Part shown: positions 1 through 6,224 of the stretch, piece by piece
How positions within the stretch are numbered: position 1 is the stretch's first letter
How the letters are laid out: the number at the start of each line of letters is the position of its first letter
Origin: CAVPGH01 sp046726955
GTDB lineage: Bacteria > Acidobacteriota > Vicinamibacteria > Fen-336
DNA: 10,530 bases
NCBI GenBank assembly: GCA_046726955.1
Contig: JBKPBQ010000422.1
Location: forward strand, 1-10,530
Reading direction: 5' to 3'
Translations under genes and position numbers: made by a program
The notes under the pieces: generated by a model
What the model was told of the DNA's origin: nothing
Seen by the model: the letters and a program-made list of their open reading frames with translations, nothing else
Databases searched by the model: none

Positions 1-2
1 GC

Positions 3-107
3 GACAAGAGCTTTACCCTGACGCTCAAGTTCAGGAAGGGGAGCGTCTCTCGCGACGAGGTCGCGAAGACGCTGAGCGCGGTCGCGGAAGAGCTCGCAAG
101 CAGCTAA
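3..107 (+). CDS. 3' end of an unidentified protein gene (partial)
   Basis: An open frame enters from the left edge and ends at TAA 105-107, giving a 34-residue C-terminus. The tail has a beta-strand-like start (KSFTLTLKFRKG) followed by a predicted amphipathic helix (RDEVAKTLSAVAEEL) and ends in ASS. A basic strand followed by a helix of this kind is reminiscent of the C-terminal segment of some ParB/Spo0J-type partition proteins, but that is a weak impression from a short fragment. The bulk of the gene lies outside the window, so no function is assigned. It converges on the ABC permease gene, whose stop codon begins 29 bases further on. Confidence 0.5.
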   Translation, partial: DKSFTLTLKFRKGSVSRDEVAKTLSAVAEELASS

Positions 108-135
108 CGCGTCTAACTACTTACCAACAAGCCAG

Positions 136-1245
136 TTATTCGAAATTGAGGGCCTGGATCGGGTCCAGTCGCGCAGCGCGCGCGGCCGGGTAGAGCGATC
201 CGAGCAGACCGCCCGTCAGGCCGAGCCCGGCGGCGATCATCGCCCACTGGCGCGTGAGCGTGATCGCGAGCGTCGGGAAGATCTGCGGCAGGAGCCAGCG
301 TCCCGCGAGAGAGATCCCGATCCCCGCGACCACTCCGGCGAGGCAGATGAGGAAGCTCTCCGCGACCACCAGCTTCACCACCATGGTCTGGCTCGCTCCG
401 ATCGCGCGCAGGATGCCGATCTCGCGCGTGCGCTCGATGATCGTCGTGTACATCGCAAGCAGCACCACCAGGAACGAGATCACGACCGCCATCCCCGTGA
501 GCGCGCTCTTGAACTGCTGCAGGCCGATCGCGTTGTCCTGCATCGCCTGCGACACCTGGGCGACGGGCGTGATCTTGTGGCCCTTGAATTTCTCCTCGAG
601 CGCGCGGGCGAGCTTCTCGGCGTCCGTGCCCGCGACTCCCTTCACCAGGAAGAACGAGGCTTTCCCCGGGCTGCCGATCGCTTCCTGCACGTCCTCGATC
701 CGCGCGTACAGACGGCCGCCCGCGCCCGCCTTGCAGATCCCCACGAGCGTGAACTGGCGGTTCATGAGCGGCAGGCGATCGCCGACGCCGAGCCCCGTCG
801 CGCGGGCGAGAACGGTGTCCATCACGAGGTCGTCGGCCTTCTCGAGGGGCCGGCCTTCCGTCATCACGAAGCCTCCCGAGATCCGGGCGAAGCTCGGGTA
901 GTCGATGGCCCACAGGTTCACCGCGCGAGAGTCGTTGCCGATCTTCGAGACGAGCCAGTTGAGGACCGGCGTCGCCTCCGCGACCTCGGGGAGCTGCTGC
1001 TTCATGAGGTCGATGTACTTCACGGGCATGACGGCGCTCGTGGCGCCGAGGAGGAACGACGCGTCGGGAGGCTGGAAGAGGACGTCGGCGCCGACGTTCT
1101 GCAGCCGATCGGCGATCTCGTTCAGCGTTCCGTTCGCCATGCCCACGAGGAGCATGACCATCGCGACCTCCATGGCCACCGCGAGTACGGAGACCGCGGT
1201 ACGCGTCTTGCGATGCATCACGTTGGCCGCGGCGAGGTTTGCCAT
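136..1245 (-). CDS. ABC transporter permease, FtsX/MacB type
   Basis: This is a 369-residue membrane protein with the FtsX/MacB permease layout. It has one N-terminal membrane helix (about residues 14-36), a large extracytoplasmic domain (about 40-245), and three C-terminal helices (about 248-270, 292-318 and 334-354). The cytoplasmic loop ERTREIGILRAIGAS (271-285) after helix 2 is the coupling segment typical of the family, and the C-terminus YPAARAARLDPIQALNFE matches the usual end of these permeases. Such proteins use a separate ATPase for lipoprotein transport, efflux of peptides or macrolides, or control of cell-wall hydrolases; the substrate here cannot be read. No ATPase gene is adjacent: downstream is an unrelated convergent gene and upstream a divergent one. 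The ATG at 1245 has no Shine-Dalgarno sequence, but a promoter lies immediately upstream, suggesting a leaderless mRNA. Confidence 0.88.
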   Translation of the reverse strand: MANLAAANVMHRKTRTAVSVLAVAMEVAMVMLLVGMANGTLNEIADRLQNVGADVLFQPPDASFLLGATSAVMPVKYIDLMKQQLPEVAEATPVLNWLVSKIGNDSRAVNLWAIDYPSFARISGGFVMTEGRPLEKADDLVMDTVLARATGLGVGDRLPLMNRQFTLVGICKAGAGGRLYARIEDVQEAIGSPGKASFFLVKGVAGTDAEKLARALEEKFKGHKITPVAQVSQAMQDNAIGLQQFKSALTGMAVVISFLVVLLAMYTTIIERTREIGILRAIGASQTMVVKLVVAESFLICLAGVVAGIGISLAGRWLLPQIFPTLAITLTRQWAMIAAGLGLTGGLLGSLYPAARAARLDPIQALNFE

Positions 1246-1253
1246 GGACGATG

Positions 1254-1282
1254 ACGATAATCCGCGGGGTATCGAGCGTCAA
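1254..1282 (-). promoter_or_regulatory. Candidate sigma70-type promoter for the ABC permease gene
   Basis: Reading the minus strand, TTGACG (1282-1277) is followed after 17 bases by TATCGT (1259-1254). The -35 matches consensus at 5 of 6 positions and the -10 at 4 of 6. Only 8 bases separate the -10 from the ATG at 1245, so the expected transcription start falls at or within about two bases of the start codon. Confidence 0.45.
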
Positions 1283-1289
1283 GAAAGTG

Positions 1290-1319
1290 TCGACAAGGCC
1301 GCGCGGGCTTCTGTATGAT
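1290..1319 (+). promoter_or_regulatory. Candidate sigma70-type promoter for the radical SAM/SDR pair
   Basis: TCGACA (1290-1295) and TATGAT (1314-1319) each match consensus at 5 of 6 positions and are 18 bases apart. The predicted start near 1326 rules out the upstream in-frame ATG at 1239 as the initiation codon of the radical SAM gene and leaves a leader of about 36 bases. The -35 overlaps an 8-base palindrome TGTCGACA (1288-1295). It could be an operator half-site but is short enough to arise by chance. Confidence 0.5.
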
Positions 1320-1349
1320 CCGCGAAATTTGCGTCGCTCGCTCGGAAAC

Positions 1350-1354
1350 GAGGG
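1350..1354 (+). promoter_or_regulatory. Shine-Dalgarno GAGGG that sets the radical SAM start
   Basis: GAGGG ends 7 bases before GTG 1362 and 13 bases before ATG 1368, favouring the GTG. Confidence 0.5.
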
Positions 1355-1361
1355 ATCTTCC

Positions 1362-2396
1362 GTGCCCATGAAGCGCCGTCAGCGCCTGCTCCGCGACATC
1401 CGCATCGGCTGGAAGGCGATTCGCACTCAGATCGACCGCTACCACCCGATCCTCGCCCACATCGTCCCCATCCGCCGCTGCAACCTCGCGTGCGGCTACT
1501 GCAACGAGTACGACGCTGTCTCCGCCCCGGTGCCCAGGGAGACGGTCTTCCGCTGGGTGGACAAGCTGGGTGCGTTAGGCACGGACTTCGTGACGGTGAG
1601 CGGGGGAGAGCCCTTCCTCCACCCGGACCTCGACACGATCGTCGGCCGCATCCGCAAGAACGGGATGGTGGCGACGCTCATCACGAACGGCTACTACCTG
1701 TCGAGGGAGCGGATCGAGGCGCTCAACCGCGCAGGACTGGACCACCTGCAGATCAGCATCGACAACGTCGAGCCCGACTCGGTGTCGCTCAAGAGCCTCC
1801 GCCTCCTCGAGCCCAAGCTGCGCTGGCTCGCCGAGTCCGCGGAGTTCACGGTGACGATCAACTCGGTCCTCGGCAGCGGGGTCAAGAACCCCGAGGACGC
1901 GGCGGCGATCCTGCGCCGGGCGACGGAGCTCGGCTTCACGACCTCCTTCGGCATCGTGCACGACGGGGACGGGCAGCTCCGTTCCCTCGGCCCGCGGGAG
2001 ATGGCCGTCTTCCGCGAGATCAACGAGCCCAACAAGCGCCGCTGGCCCCACTACTGGAACGCGAAGTTCCAGGAGAACCTCGCGCGCGGCCTTCCCAACG
2101 AGTGGAGCTGCCGCGCGGGCTCGCGCTACCTGTACGTAGACGAGTTCGGGACGGTGAGCTACTGCTCGCAGCAGCGCGGCACGCCGGGCATCCCCCTCGA
2201 GCAGTACACGAAGGAGCATATCCGCCACGAGTACGCGACTCGGAAGAGCTGCGCCCCCTACTGCACCGTGAACTGCGTGCAGCAGGTGGCGATGGCCGAC
2301 AACTGGCGCTCGCCGCAGCGGCTCGTGGCTCGACTGCCCGCGCGTCCGACTCCGCATCCGGACCAGGCGCGGGGCGACGAGGCCCTCGCCGGCTGA
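1362..2396 (+). CDS. Radical SAM protein with SPASM-like C-terminal cysteines
   Basis: This is a 344-residue radical SAM enzyme. The cluster-binding motif CxxxCxxC is at C40, C44 and C47, with GGEP at 81-84 for SAM binding. The C-terminus carries five more cysteines: C250 and C268 in a C-x12-G-x4-C arrangement, then C297, C301 and C305. This pattern resembles SPASM/twitch domains that hold auxiliary 4Fe-4S clusters. Family members modify peptides, sugars or small molecules by radical chemistry; the substrate here is unknown. I place the start at GTG 1362, which has GAGGG (1350-1354) 7 bases upstream and lies after the promoter at 1290-1319. ATG 1368 is the alternative, and the more distant in-frame ATG 1239 sits inside the divergent permease start. 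The next gene starts 7 bases after the stop, so the two are probably co-transcribed. No RiPP precursor peptide gene was seen beside it. Confidence 0.85.
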   Translation: MPMKRRQRLLRDIRIGWKAIRTQIDRYHPILAHIVPIRRCNLACGYCNEYDAVSAPVPRETVFRWVDKLGALGTDFVTVSGGEPFLHPDLDTIVGRIRKNGMVATLITNGYYLSRERIEALNRAGLDHLQISIDNVEPDSVSLKSLRLLEPKLRWLAESAEFTVTINSVLGSGVKNPEDAAAILRRATELGFTTSFGIVHDGDGQLRSLGPREMAVFREINEPNKRRWPHYWNAKFQENLARGLPNEWSCRAGSRYLYVDEFGTVSYCSQQRGTPGIPLEQYTKEHIRHEYATRKSCAPYCTVNCVQQVAMADNWRSPQRLVARLPARPTPHPDQARGDEALAG

Positions 2397-2403
2397 GCGG
2401 ACG

Positions 2404-3198
2404 ATGGGAGAGGCGGGGCACGCTCTCGTCACCGGCGCCAGCAGCGGGATCGGTCTCGCCTACGCGCAGGCGCTGCGCCGGCGGGGGACGAAGATCGTCC
2501 TCGTCGCGCGCCGCGAGGACCGGCTGCGCAAGCTGGCCGAGGAGCTCGGGGGCGGCGAGTCGGCAGTAGTCCTTCCTGCGGATCTCACCGCCTCGTCCGG
2601 TGTCGCCGAGCTGGTCAAGGCCGTACGCGAGCGGGGGCTCCGCATCGAGCTTCTCGTGAACAACGCCGGCATGGGGCACACGGATCGGTTTGCCGAGCAG
2701 CGACCGGAAGTTATCGAGGAAATGCTCGACCTCAACATCAAGGCGCTGGTCCACCTCACGCGGGCCTTCCTGCCCGACATGCTCGCGCGCGGGGGCGGCT
2801 CGATCGTCAACGTCGCCTCGAACGCGGCCTTCCAGCCGGTTCCCTTCCTGACGGTCTACGCCGCGACCAAGGCCTTCGTCCTCTCCTTCACGGAGGGGGT
2901 CGCGGAAGAGGTCCGCGGTTCGGGCGTGCGCGTGCAGGCGCTCTGTCCCGGCATCACAGCCACCGAGTTCCTCGACGTGGCCGAGACGCACTCCGGTCTC
3001 CTCGTCCGGCGGATGCCCCTGATGACCGCCGAGCAGGTGGTCGAGGCGTCGCTCGCCGGCCTCGATCGCGGTCGGGTCCGGGTGATCGCCGGCTTCGCCA
3101 ACCGCGCCCTGGCCACCGTGCAAAGATTCGTACCAAATGTCATTGTTCGTCGCGTATCCGCGGAGCTCTACCGTCCCCGTGGGGTGGCCGCATCGTGA
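2404..3198 (+). CDS. Short-chain dehydrogenase/reductase, possibly a 3-keto lipid reductase
   Basis: This is a 264-residue classical SDR. The Rossmann glycine motif TGASSGIG is at 10-17, and R36/R37 after the second strand suggest NADPH preference. NNAG is at 86-89, and the catalytic tetrad is N111, S139, Y152 and K156 (YxxxK as YAATK). After the core, residues about 184-264 form a substrate loop and a tail (VQRFVPNVIVRR) that may lie along the membrane, as in SDRs acting on lipid substrates. It starts 7 bases after the radical SAM stop, so translation is probably coupled. Next to an alpha-oxoamine synthase operon, the attractive role is reduction of a 3-keto long-chain base to the alcohol, as 3-ketosphinganine reductase does. 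That is inference; SDR substrates cannot be read from motifs. Confidence 0.9.
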   Translation: MGEAGHALVTGASSGIGLAYAQALRRRGTKIVLVARREDRLRKLAEELGGGESAVVLPADLTASSGVAELVKAVRERGLRIELLVNNAGMGHTDRFAEQRPEVIEEMLDLNIKALVHLTRAFLPDMLARGGGSIVNVASNAAFQPVPFLTVYAATKAFVLSFTEGVAEEVRGSGVRVQALCPGITATEFLDVAETHSGLLVRRMPLMTAEQVVEASLAGLDRGRVRVIAGFANRALATVQRFVPNVIVRRVSAELYRPRGVAAS

Positions 3199-3207
3199 GG
3201 CCACGAT
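3184..3207. other. Two overlapping inverted repeats at the end of the SDR gene
   Basis: GTGGCC (3184-3189) pairs with GGCCAC (3199-3204), and ATCGTG (3192-3197) pairs with CACGAT (3202-3207) around a 4-base loop. Each is a perfect 6-bp stem and the two are mutually exclusive. No T-run follows, so an intrinsic terminator is doubtful. They flank or contain the stop codon TGA 3196-3198. Confidence 0.3.
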
Positions 3208-3237
3208 TCCTGGTGGCTTCGACCCCCTATTCCGACT

Positions 3238-3266
3238 TTGGCTCGAGCCGTCTTCGCTGGTATAAT
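3238..3266 (+). promoter_or_regulatory. Strong extended -10 promoter for the lipid operon
   Basis: TTGGCT (3238-3243) is followed after 17 bases by a perfect TATAAT (3261-3266). The -10 is preceded by TGG, giving the extended -10 motif TGnTATAAT. This is the best promoter in the window. The expected transcription start is near 3273, about 63 bases before the ATG of the oxoamine synthase gene. Confidence 0.7.
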
Positions 3267-3279
3267 CCCGGATCTTTTG

Positions 3280-3319
3280 CGCACCGATGGGTGCGAGTGG
3301 GGGGGTGACCATTGCCCCC
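3280..3319 (+). promoter_or_regulatory. Two adjacent hairpins in the 5' leader of the lipid operon
   Basis: CGCACC (3280-3285) pairs with GGTGCG (3290-3295) around a GATG loop. GGGGG (3301-3305) pairs with CCCCC (3315-3319) around a 9-base loop. The second stem ends directly against the Shine-Dalgarno GGAGG (3320-3324). The arrangement could influence ribosome access or mRNA stability. It matches no riboswitch that I recognise, and G/C stems are easily formed in such GC-rich DNA. Confidence 0.35.
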
Positions 3320-3324
3320 GGAGG
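3320..3324 (+). promoter_or_regulatory. Shine-Dalgarno GGAGG for the oxoamine synthase gene
   Basis: GGAGG lies 11 bases before ATG 3336, slightly long but usable. It supports 3336 rather than the in-frame TTG at 3312, which precedes it. Confidence 0.5.
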
Positions 3325-3335
3325 ATGGGATCACT

Positions 3336-4619
3336 ATGGAAGCGGTCCACAAGAAGGACGACGCCAAGACCGCGTTTGCCGAGTACGACTACAGCAACTT
3401 CTATTACGGGGCGGGGGACGACCCCCTGAACCTGCTGGGTCCTTTCAACGAGTGGTACCAGGAGGCCCTCCCGAACGGCTACTACCTCTACTCGGAGCCG
3501 CTCCAGACGGCGCCGTCCACCCGCGTCCAGGTCCGCGACCGCAAGACCGGTGAGGTCCGCGACCTCATCAACATGGCCTCCTACAACTACCTCGGCATCT
3601 CCTATCGCGACGAGGTCAAGAAGGCCGCGATCGAGGCGATCCAGAAGTACGGGCTGGGCGCCTCCGGATCGCCGATCCTCTCCGGCACCTTCGAGCTGCA
3701 CAAGGAGCTCGAGGCCGAGGTGGCCTCCTTCAAGGACAAGGAAGCGGCCATCCTCTTCCCGACCGGCTACAGCGCGAACGTGGGGTTCATCTCCGCGATC
3801 ATGCGCTCCGGCGATACCATCCTCCTCGACCAGTACTCGCACGCCTCGATCGTGGACGGGGCGATCCTCGCGAAGTCGAACACGACATTCTTCCGACACA
3901 ACAACCCGCTCGACCTCGAGCGCAAGCTCGGCCGCACCAAGGGCAAGAAGCTCGTGGTGGTGGAGGGCGTCTACTCAATGGACGGGGACGTCTGCGTCCT
4001 CCCCGACATCGTCGAGGTCGCCAAGCGCCACGGCGCGCGCATCCTGATCGACGAGGCCCACTCGACCTTCCTCTTCGGCCCCAACGGCCGGGGGGTGGCC
4101 GAGCACTTCGGCCTCGACACGGAGATCGACTTCCACCTCGGGACGTTCTCGAAGTCCCTGGGCGGGCAGGGCGGCTTCGTCTGCGGCAGCCGGGCCCTCG
4201 TTGACTACGTGAACGCCTTCGGGCGGTCGCGCTTCTTCTCCTGCAACCTCGCCCCCACGCTCGCCGCCGGGCTGCTCGCCGGCCTTCGGATCGTGGAAGC
4301 GGAGCCGCAGCTCCGGGCCCGGCTCTGGAGCAACGTCGCCTTCCTCCGCCGCCGCTTCGCCGAGGAGGGGATCGACATCGGCAAGTCGAACTCCCAGGTC
4401 ATGCCGGTCATGGTCAACAACGACGCCAAGGTCTTCGCGGTGGCCGAGAAGATCCAGGCGCGCGGGCTCTTCCTGAACCCGGTGACCTACCCGGCGGTTC
4501 CCAAGCACAAGTCGCGGCTCCGGATCTCCGTCTCCGCGGCCCACACGGAGCAGGAGCTGGAGGAGGCGGTGCAGGCGATCGCGAGCGTGCTCAGAGAGGA
4601 AGGGATTTGTCGCAGCTGA
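3336..4619 (+). CDS. Alpha-oxoamine synthase, serine palmitoyltransferase-like (PLP)
   Basis: This is a 427-residue fold-type I PLP enzyme of the alpha-oxoamine synthase family (serine palmitoyltransferase, BioF, KBL, HemA). The family condenses an amino acid with an acyl thioester and releases CO2. Landmarks: the glycine-rich segment GASGSPILSGTFELHKELE begins near 108; H169 (QYSHASIVDG) stacks on the cofactor; D239 and H242 sit in IDEAHS; and K273 in GTFSKSLGGQGG forms the Schiff base. The N-terminal region of about 75 residues before NMASYNYLG resembles serine palmitoyltransferases more than the shorter BioF. The lipid kinase and CDP-alcohol transferase downstream also point to a long-chain product. 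Substrate amino acid and acyl donor are not proven; BioF or a CqsA-like role is possible. The start is ATG 3336; TTG 3312 is an alternative. The stop overlaps the next gene by 13 bases. Confidence 0.88.
   Translation: MEAVHKKDDAKTAFAEYDYSNFYYGAGDDPLNLLGPFNEWYQEALPNGYYLYSEPLQTAPSTRVQVRDRKTGEVRDLINMASYNYLGISYRDEVKKAAIEAIQKYGLGASGSPILSGTFELHKELEAEVASFKDKEAAILFPTGYSANVGFISAIMRSGDTILLDQYSHASIVDGAILAKSNTTFFRHNNPLDLERKLGRTKGKKLVVVEGVYSMDGDVCVLPDIVEVAKRHGARILIDEAHSTFLFGPNGRGVAEHFGLDTEIDFHLGTFSKSLGGQGGFVCGSRALVDYVNAFGRSRFFSCNLAPTLAAGLLAGLRIVEAEPQLRARLWSNVAFLRRRFAEEGIDIGKSNSQVMPVMVNNDAKVFAVAEKIQARGLFLNPVTYPAVPKHKSRLRISVSAAHTEQELEEAVQAIASVLREEGICRS
4593..4603 (+). promoter_or_regulatory. Shine-Dalgarno region for a TTG start
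   Basis: A purine run containing AGAGAGGA (4593-4600) lies 6 bases before TTG 4607, inside the end of the upstream gene. It decides the non-ATG start and implies translational coupling. Confidence 0.5.
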
Positions 4620-5281
4620 CCCGCTACGGCTATTCGAACGCCATCAGCGGCTTCTTCGAGTTCCCGACCGAGAACGCGCGCCGCATCCTCCCTCGGCACC
4701 TCGAGCCGGCGGAGCTGCACCACGGCAGCAGCATCTTCGCCATGACCGCCTTCGACTTCACCGAGAGCGAAGTCGGCCGCTACGGGGAAGTCGTGATGGC
4801 CGTCATCGTCTCCCCGCTCGTCAAGCCGGGGGAGAAGCTCCCCAAATCTGCCTTCTACCCCTACCAGGTGGCGACCACGACCAAAGCCGCCCGCGAGCAC
4901 GCCATCGAGCGCTGGCACCTGCCGCACTGGATGGAGGACGTGGAGATGGAGTTCGTGAAGGAGGACCACGCCCTGACCGCGAAGATCAAGGCGGACGGCT
5001 CCCTCGTCGCCGAGCTCACGATCACCGACCACTCCTGGCAGGGCGTCTCGCACCTCTACCAGTCCTTCATGCGGGACGAGCAGTGGGCCTACCTCGCCAA
5101 CATCACGATGCAGGGCCAGCAGAGCGAGCACGAGGAGGAGACGGGGCGGATCAAGCTGTACGAGCACGCGTTCAACAAGGACCTCGTGATCTCGGAGATC
5201 TGGGAGCAGCCCTTCCGCGAGCTGTGGATGCGCGACGGGATCCAGACCTTCGAGCCTCTCATCCAGCTCCAGACGGCCTAG
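4607..5281 (+). CDS. Acetoacetate decarboxylase-like protein lacking the usual lysine
   Basis: This 224-residue soluble protein shows the general pattern of the acetoacetate decarboxylase superfamily. An opening segment with a LP..LEPAE motif (FFEFPTENARRILPRHLEPAE, residues about 16-36) is followed by the strand YGEVVMAVIVSP (59-70), then VATTTKAAREHAIERW (88-103) and LPHWMEDVEMEF (105-116). True acetoacetate decarboxylases carry a Schiff-base lysine in a G-x-PKK type motif at about this last place; here it reads WHLPHW with no lysine, so ordinary decarboxylation is unlikely. It may bind or convert another keto compound. It starts at TTG 4607, inside the oxoamine synthase gene, and its stop is overlapped by the next gene's Shine-Dalgarno. 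This tight coupling suggests it acts on the synthase product or in the same complex. The family assignment is moderate and the function unknown. Confidence 0.55.
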   Translation: MSQLTRYGYSNAISGFFEFPTENARRILPRHLEPAELHHGSSIFAMTAFDFTESEVGRYGEVVMAVIVSPLVKPGEKLPKSAFYPYQVATTTKAAREHAIERWHLPHWMEDVEMEFVKEDHALTAKIKADGSLVAELTITDHSWQGVSHLYQSFMRDEQWAYLANITMQGQQSEHEEETGRIKLYEHAFNKDLVISEIWEQPFRELWMRDGIQTFEPLIQLQTA

Positions 5282-5287
5282 GAGGAG
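5280..5287 (+). promoter_or_regulatory. Shine-Dalgarno AGGAGGAG for the lipid kinase gene
   Basis: AGGAGG (5280-5285) lies 9 bases before GTG 5295 and overlaps the preceding TAG stop (5279-5281), supporting the GTG start. Confidence 0.6.
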
Positions 5288-5294
5288 ACCGCGC

Positions 5295-6224
5295 GTGGCG
5301 GGCCCGCAGGAGGGGCCGCGTCCCTTGGACGAAGAGCCGATCTTCGTCGTCTTCAACCCGGCGTCCGGCAAGGGAAGGGGAGCGTCGTTCGTGGCTCCCG
5401 TCCTGGCCGCGCTCGGGACGAACGGACGCGTCGAGCACGCGCTCACCGCAGGGCCGGGCGACGAGGCGCGGCTGGCCGCGGAGGCCGTCGGCCGCGGGTT
5501 CCGCCGGATCGTCGCCGTCGGCGGCGACGGCACGTGGAGCAACGTGGCCAACGGCATCCTGCGCACCGGCGTGGACGCCAAGCTCGGCCTCGTCCCCGGG
5601 GGGACGGGGTGCGACCTCGCCAAGTCGCTCGGCATTCCCCCCCGCGACATCGCCGCCTGCGCCCGGATCGTCCTCGACGGCCACTGGCGCGCGATCGACG
5701 TGGGACGCATCGAGGACAAGCACTTCCTGAATGTCGTGGGCTTCGGCTACGACGTGGCGGTGATCGAGGACTCGTGGACGGTCAAGTACCTCCAGGGGCC
5801 GCCCCTCTACCTCTACTGCGCCTTGCGGCAGCTCCATTCGTTCGATGGGTTCACCGTGGACCTCGAGGTGGACGGCGAGAAGCGCGGGCGTCAGGATCTG
5901 CTCATGCTGATCCTCGCCAACGGCCGGATCTTCGGGGGGGGCTTCCGCATCGCCCCCCGGGCCGAGCTCGGCGACGGTGTCCTCGACGGCTCGGCCTTCC
6001 GCAACATGGGTTTCCTCGCCCGCCTGGGCGTTCTCGTGCGGCTGCTCCAGGGGACGCACGAGGCCTCGCCCGAAGTGGCCCCGGCCCGGGCCTCCCGCTT
6101 CCGATTGCGCTTCGATTCCCCGCCCGCCTACGAGACGGACGGCGAGTGGAACCGGGCGAAGACGGCCGACCTCACGGTCGAGACGCGGCCGGGAGCGCTG
6201 CGCGTCCTCGTGCCGCCGTCATGA
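5295..6224 (+). CDS. YegS/diacylglycerol kinase-family lipid kinase
   Basis: This is a 309-residue lipid kinase of the family that includes diacylglycerol kinase DgkB, YegS and sphingosine/ceramide kinases. ATP-site motifs are clear: NPASGKGRG (21-29), GGDGT (76-80) and GGTGCDLAKSLG (102-113). The C-terminal beta-sandwich half includes VVGFGYDVAV and ANGRIFGGGFRIAPRAELGDG, the segment that usually helps bind substrate and metal. The enzyme transfers the ATP gamma-phosphate to a lipid hydroxyl. Directly after an oxoamine synthase, the likely substrate is a long-chain base or ceramide, as in the known bacterial ceramide kinase of Caulobacter; diacylglycerol is the alternative. It starts at GTG with a strong Shine-Dalgarno, and its TGA overlaps the ATG of the next gene (ATGA at 6221-6224). 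Confidence 0.9.
   Translation: MAGPQEGPRPLDEEPIFVVFNPASGKGRGASFVAPVLAALGTNGRVEHALTAGPGDEARLAAEAVGRGFRRIVAVGGDGTWSNVANGILRTGVDAKLGLVPGGTGCDLAKSLGIPPRDIAACARIVLDGHWRAIDVGRIEDKHFLNVVGFGYDVAVIEDSWTVKYLQGPPLYLYCALRQLHSFDGFTVDLEVDGEKRGRQDLLMLILANGRIFGGGFRIAPRAELGDGVLDGSAFRNMGFLARLGVLVRLLQGTHEASPEVAPARASRFRLRFDSPPAYETDGEWNRAKTADLTVETRPGALRVLVPPS

Noticed and set aside
1288..1295. TGTCGACA palindrome as a regulator binding site
   Set aside because: A single 8-base palindrome is expected by chance at this scale, and no second copy was seen in the other promoter regions.
1239..1361. N-terminal extension of the radical SAM protein from ATG 1239
   Set aside because: It would begin inside the permease start region and upstream of the promoter at 1290-1319. 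The extra 41 residues show no motif.
113..1369. Long minus-strand open frame of 418 residues overlapping the permease
   Set aside because: The translation is rich in Arg/Gly/Asp with no domain pattern. It is an out-of-frame shadow of the permease gene in GC-rich DNA.
3238..3553. Short plus-strand open frames across the operon leader
   Set aside because: They are out of frame with the oxoamine synthase, overlap its promoter or N-terminus, and have no Shine-Dalgarno or recognisable product.
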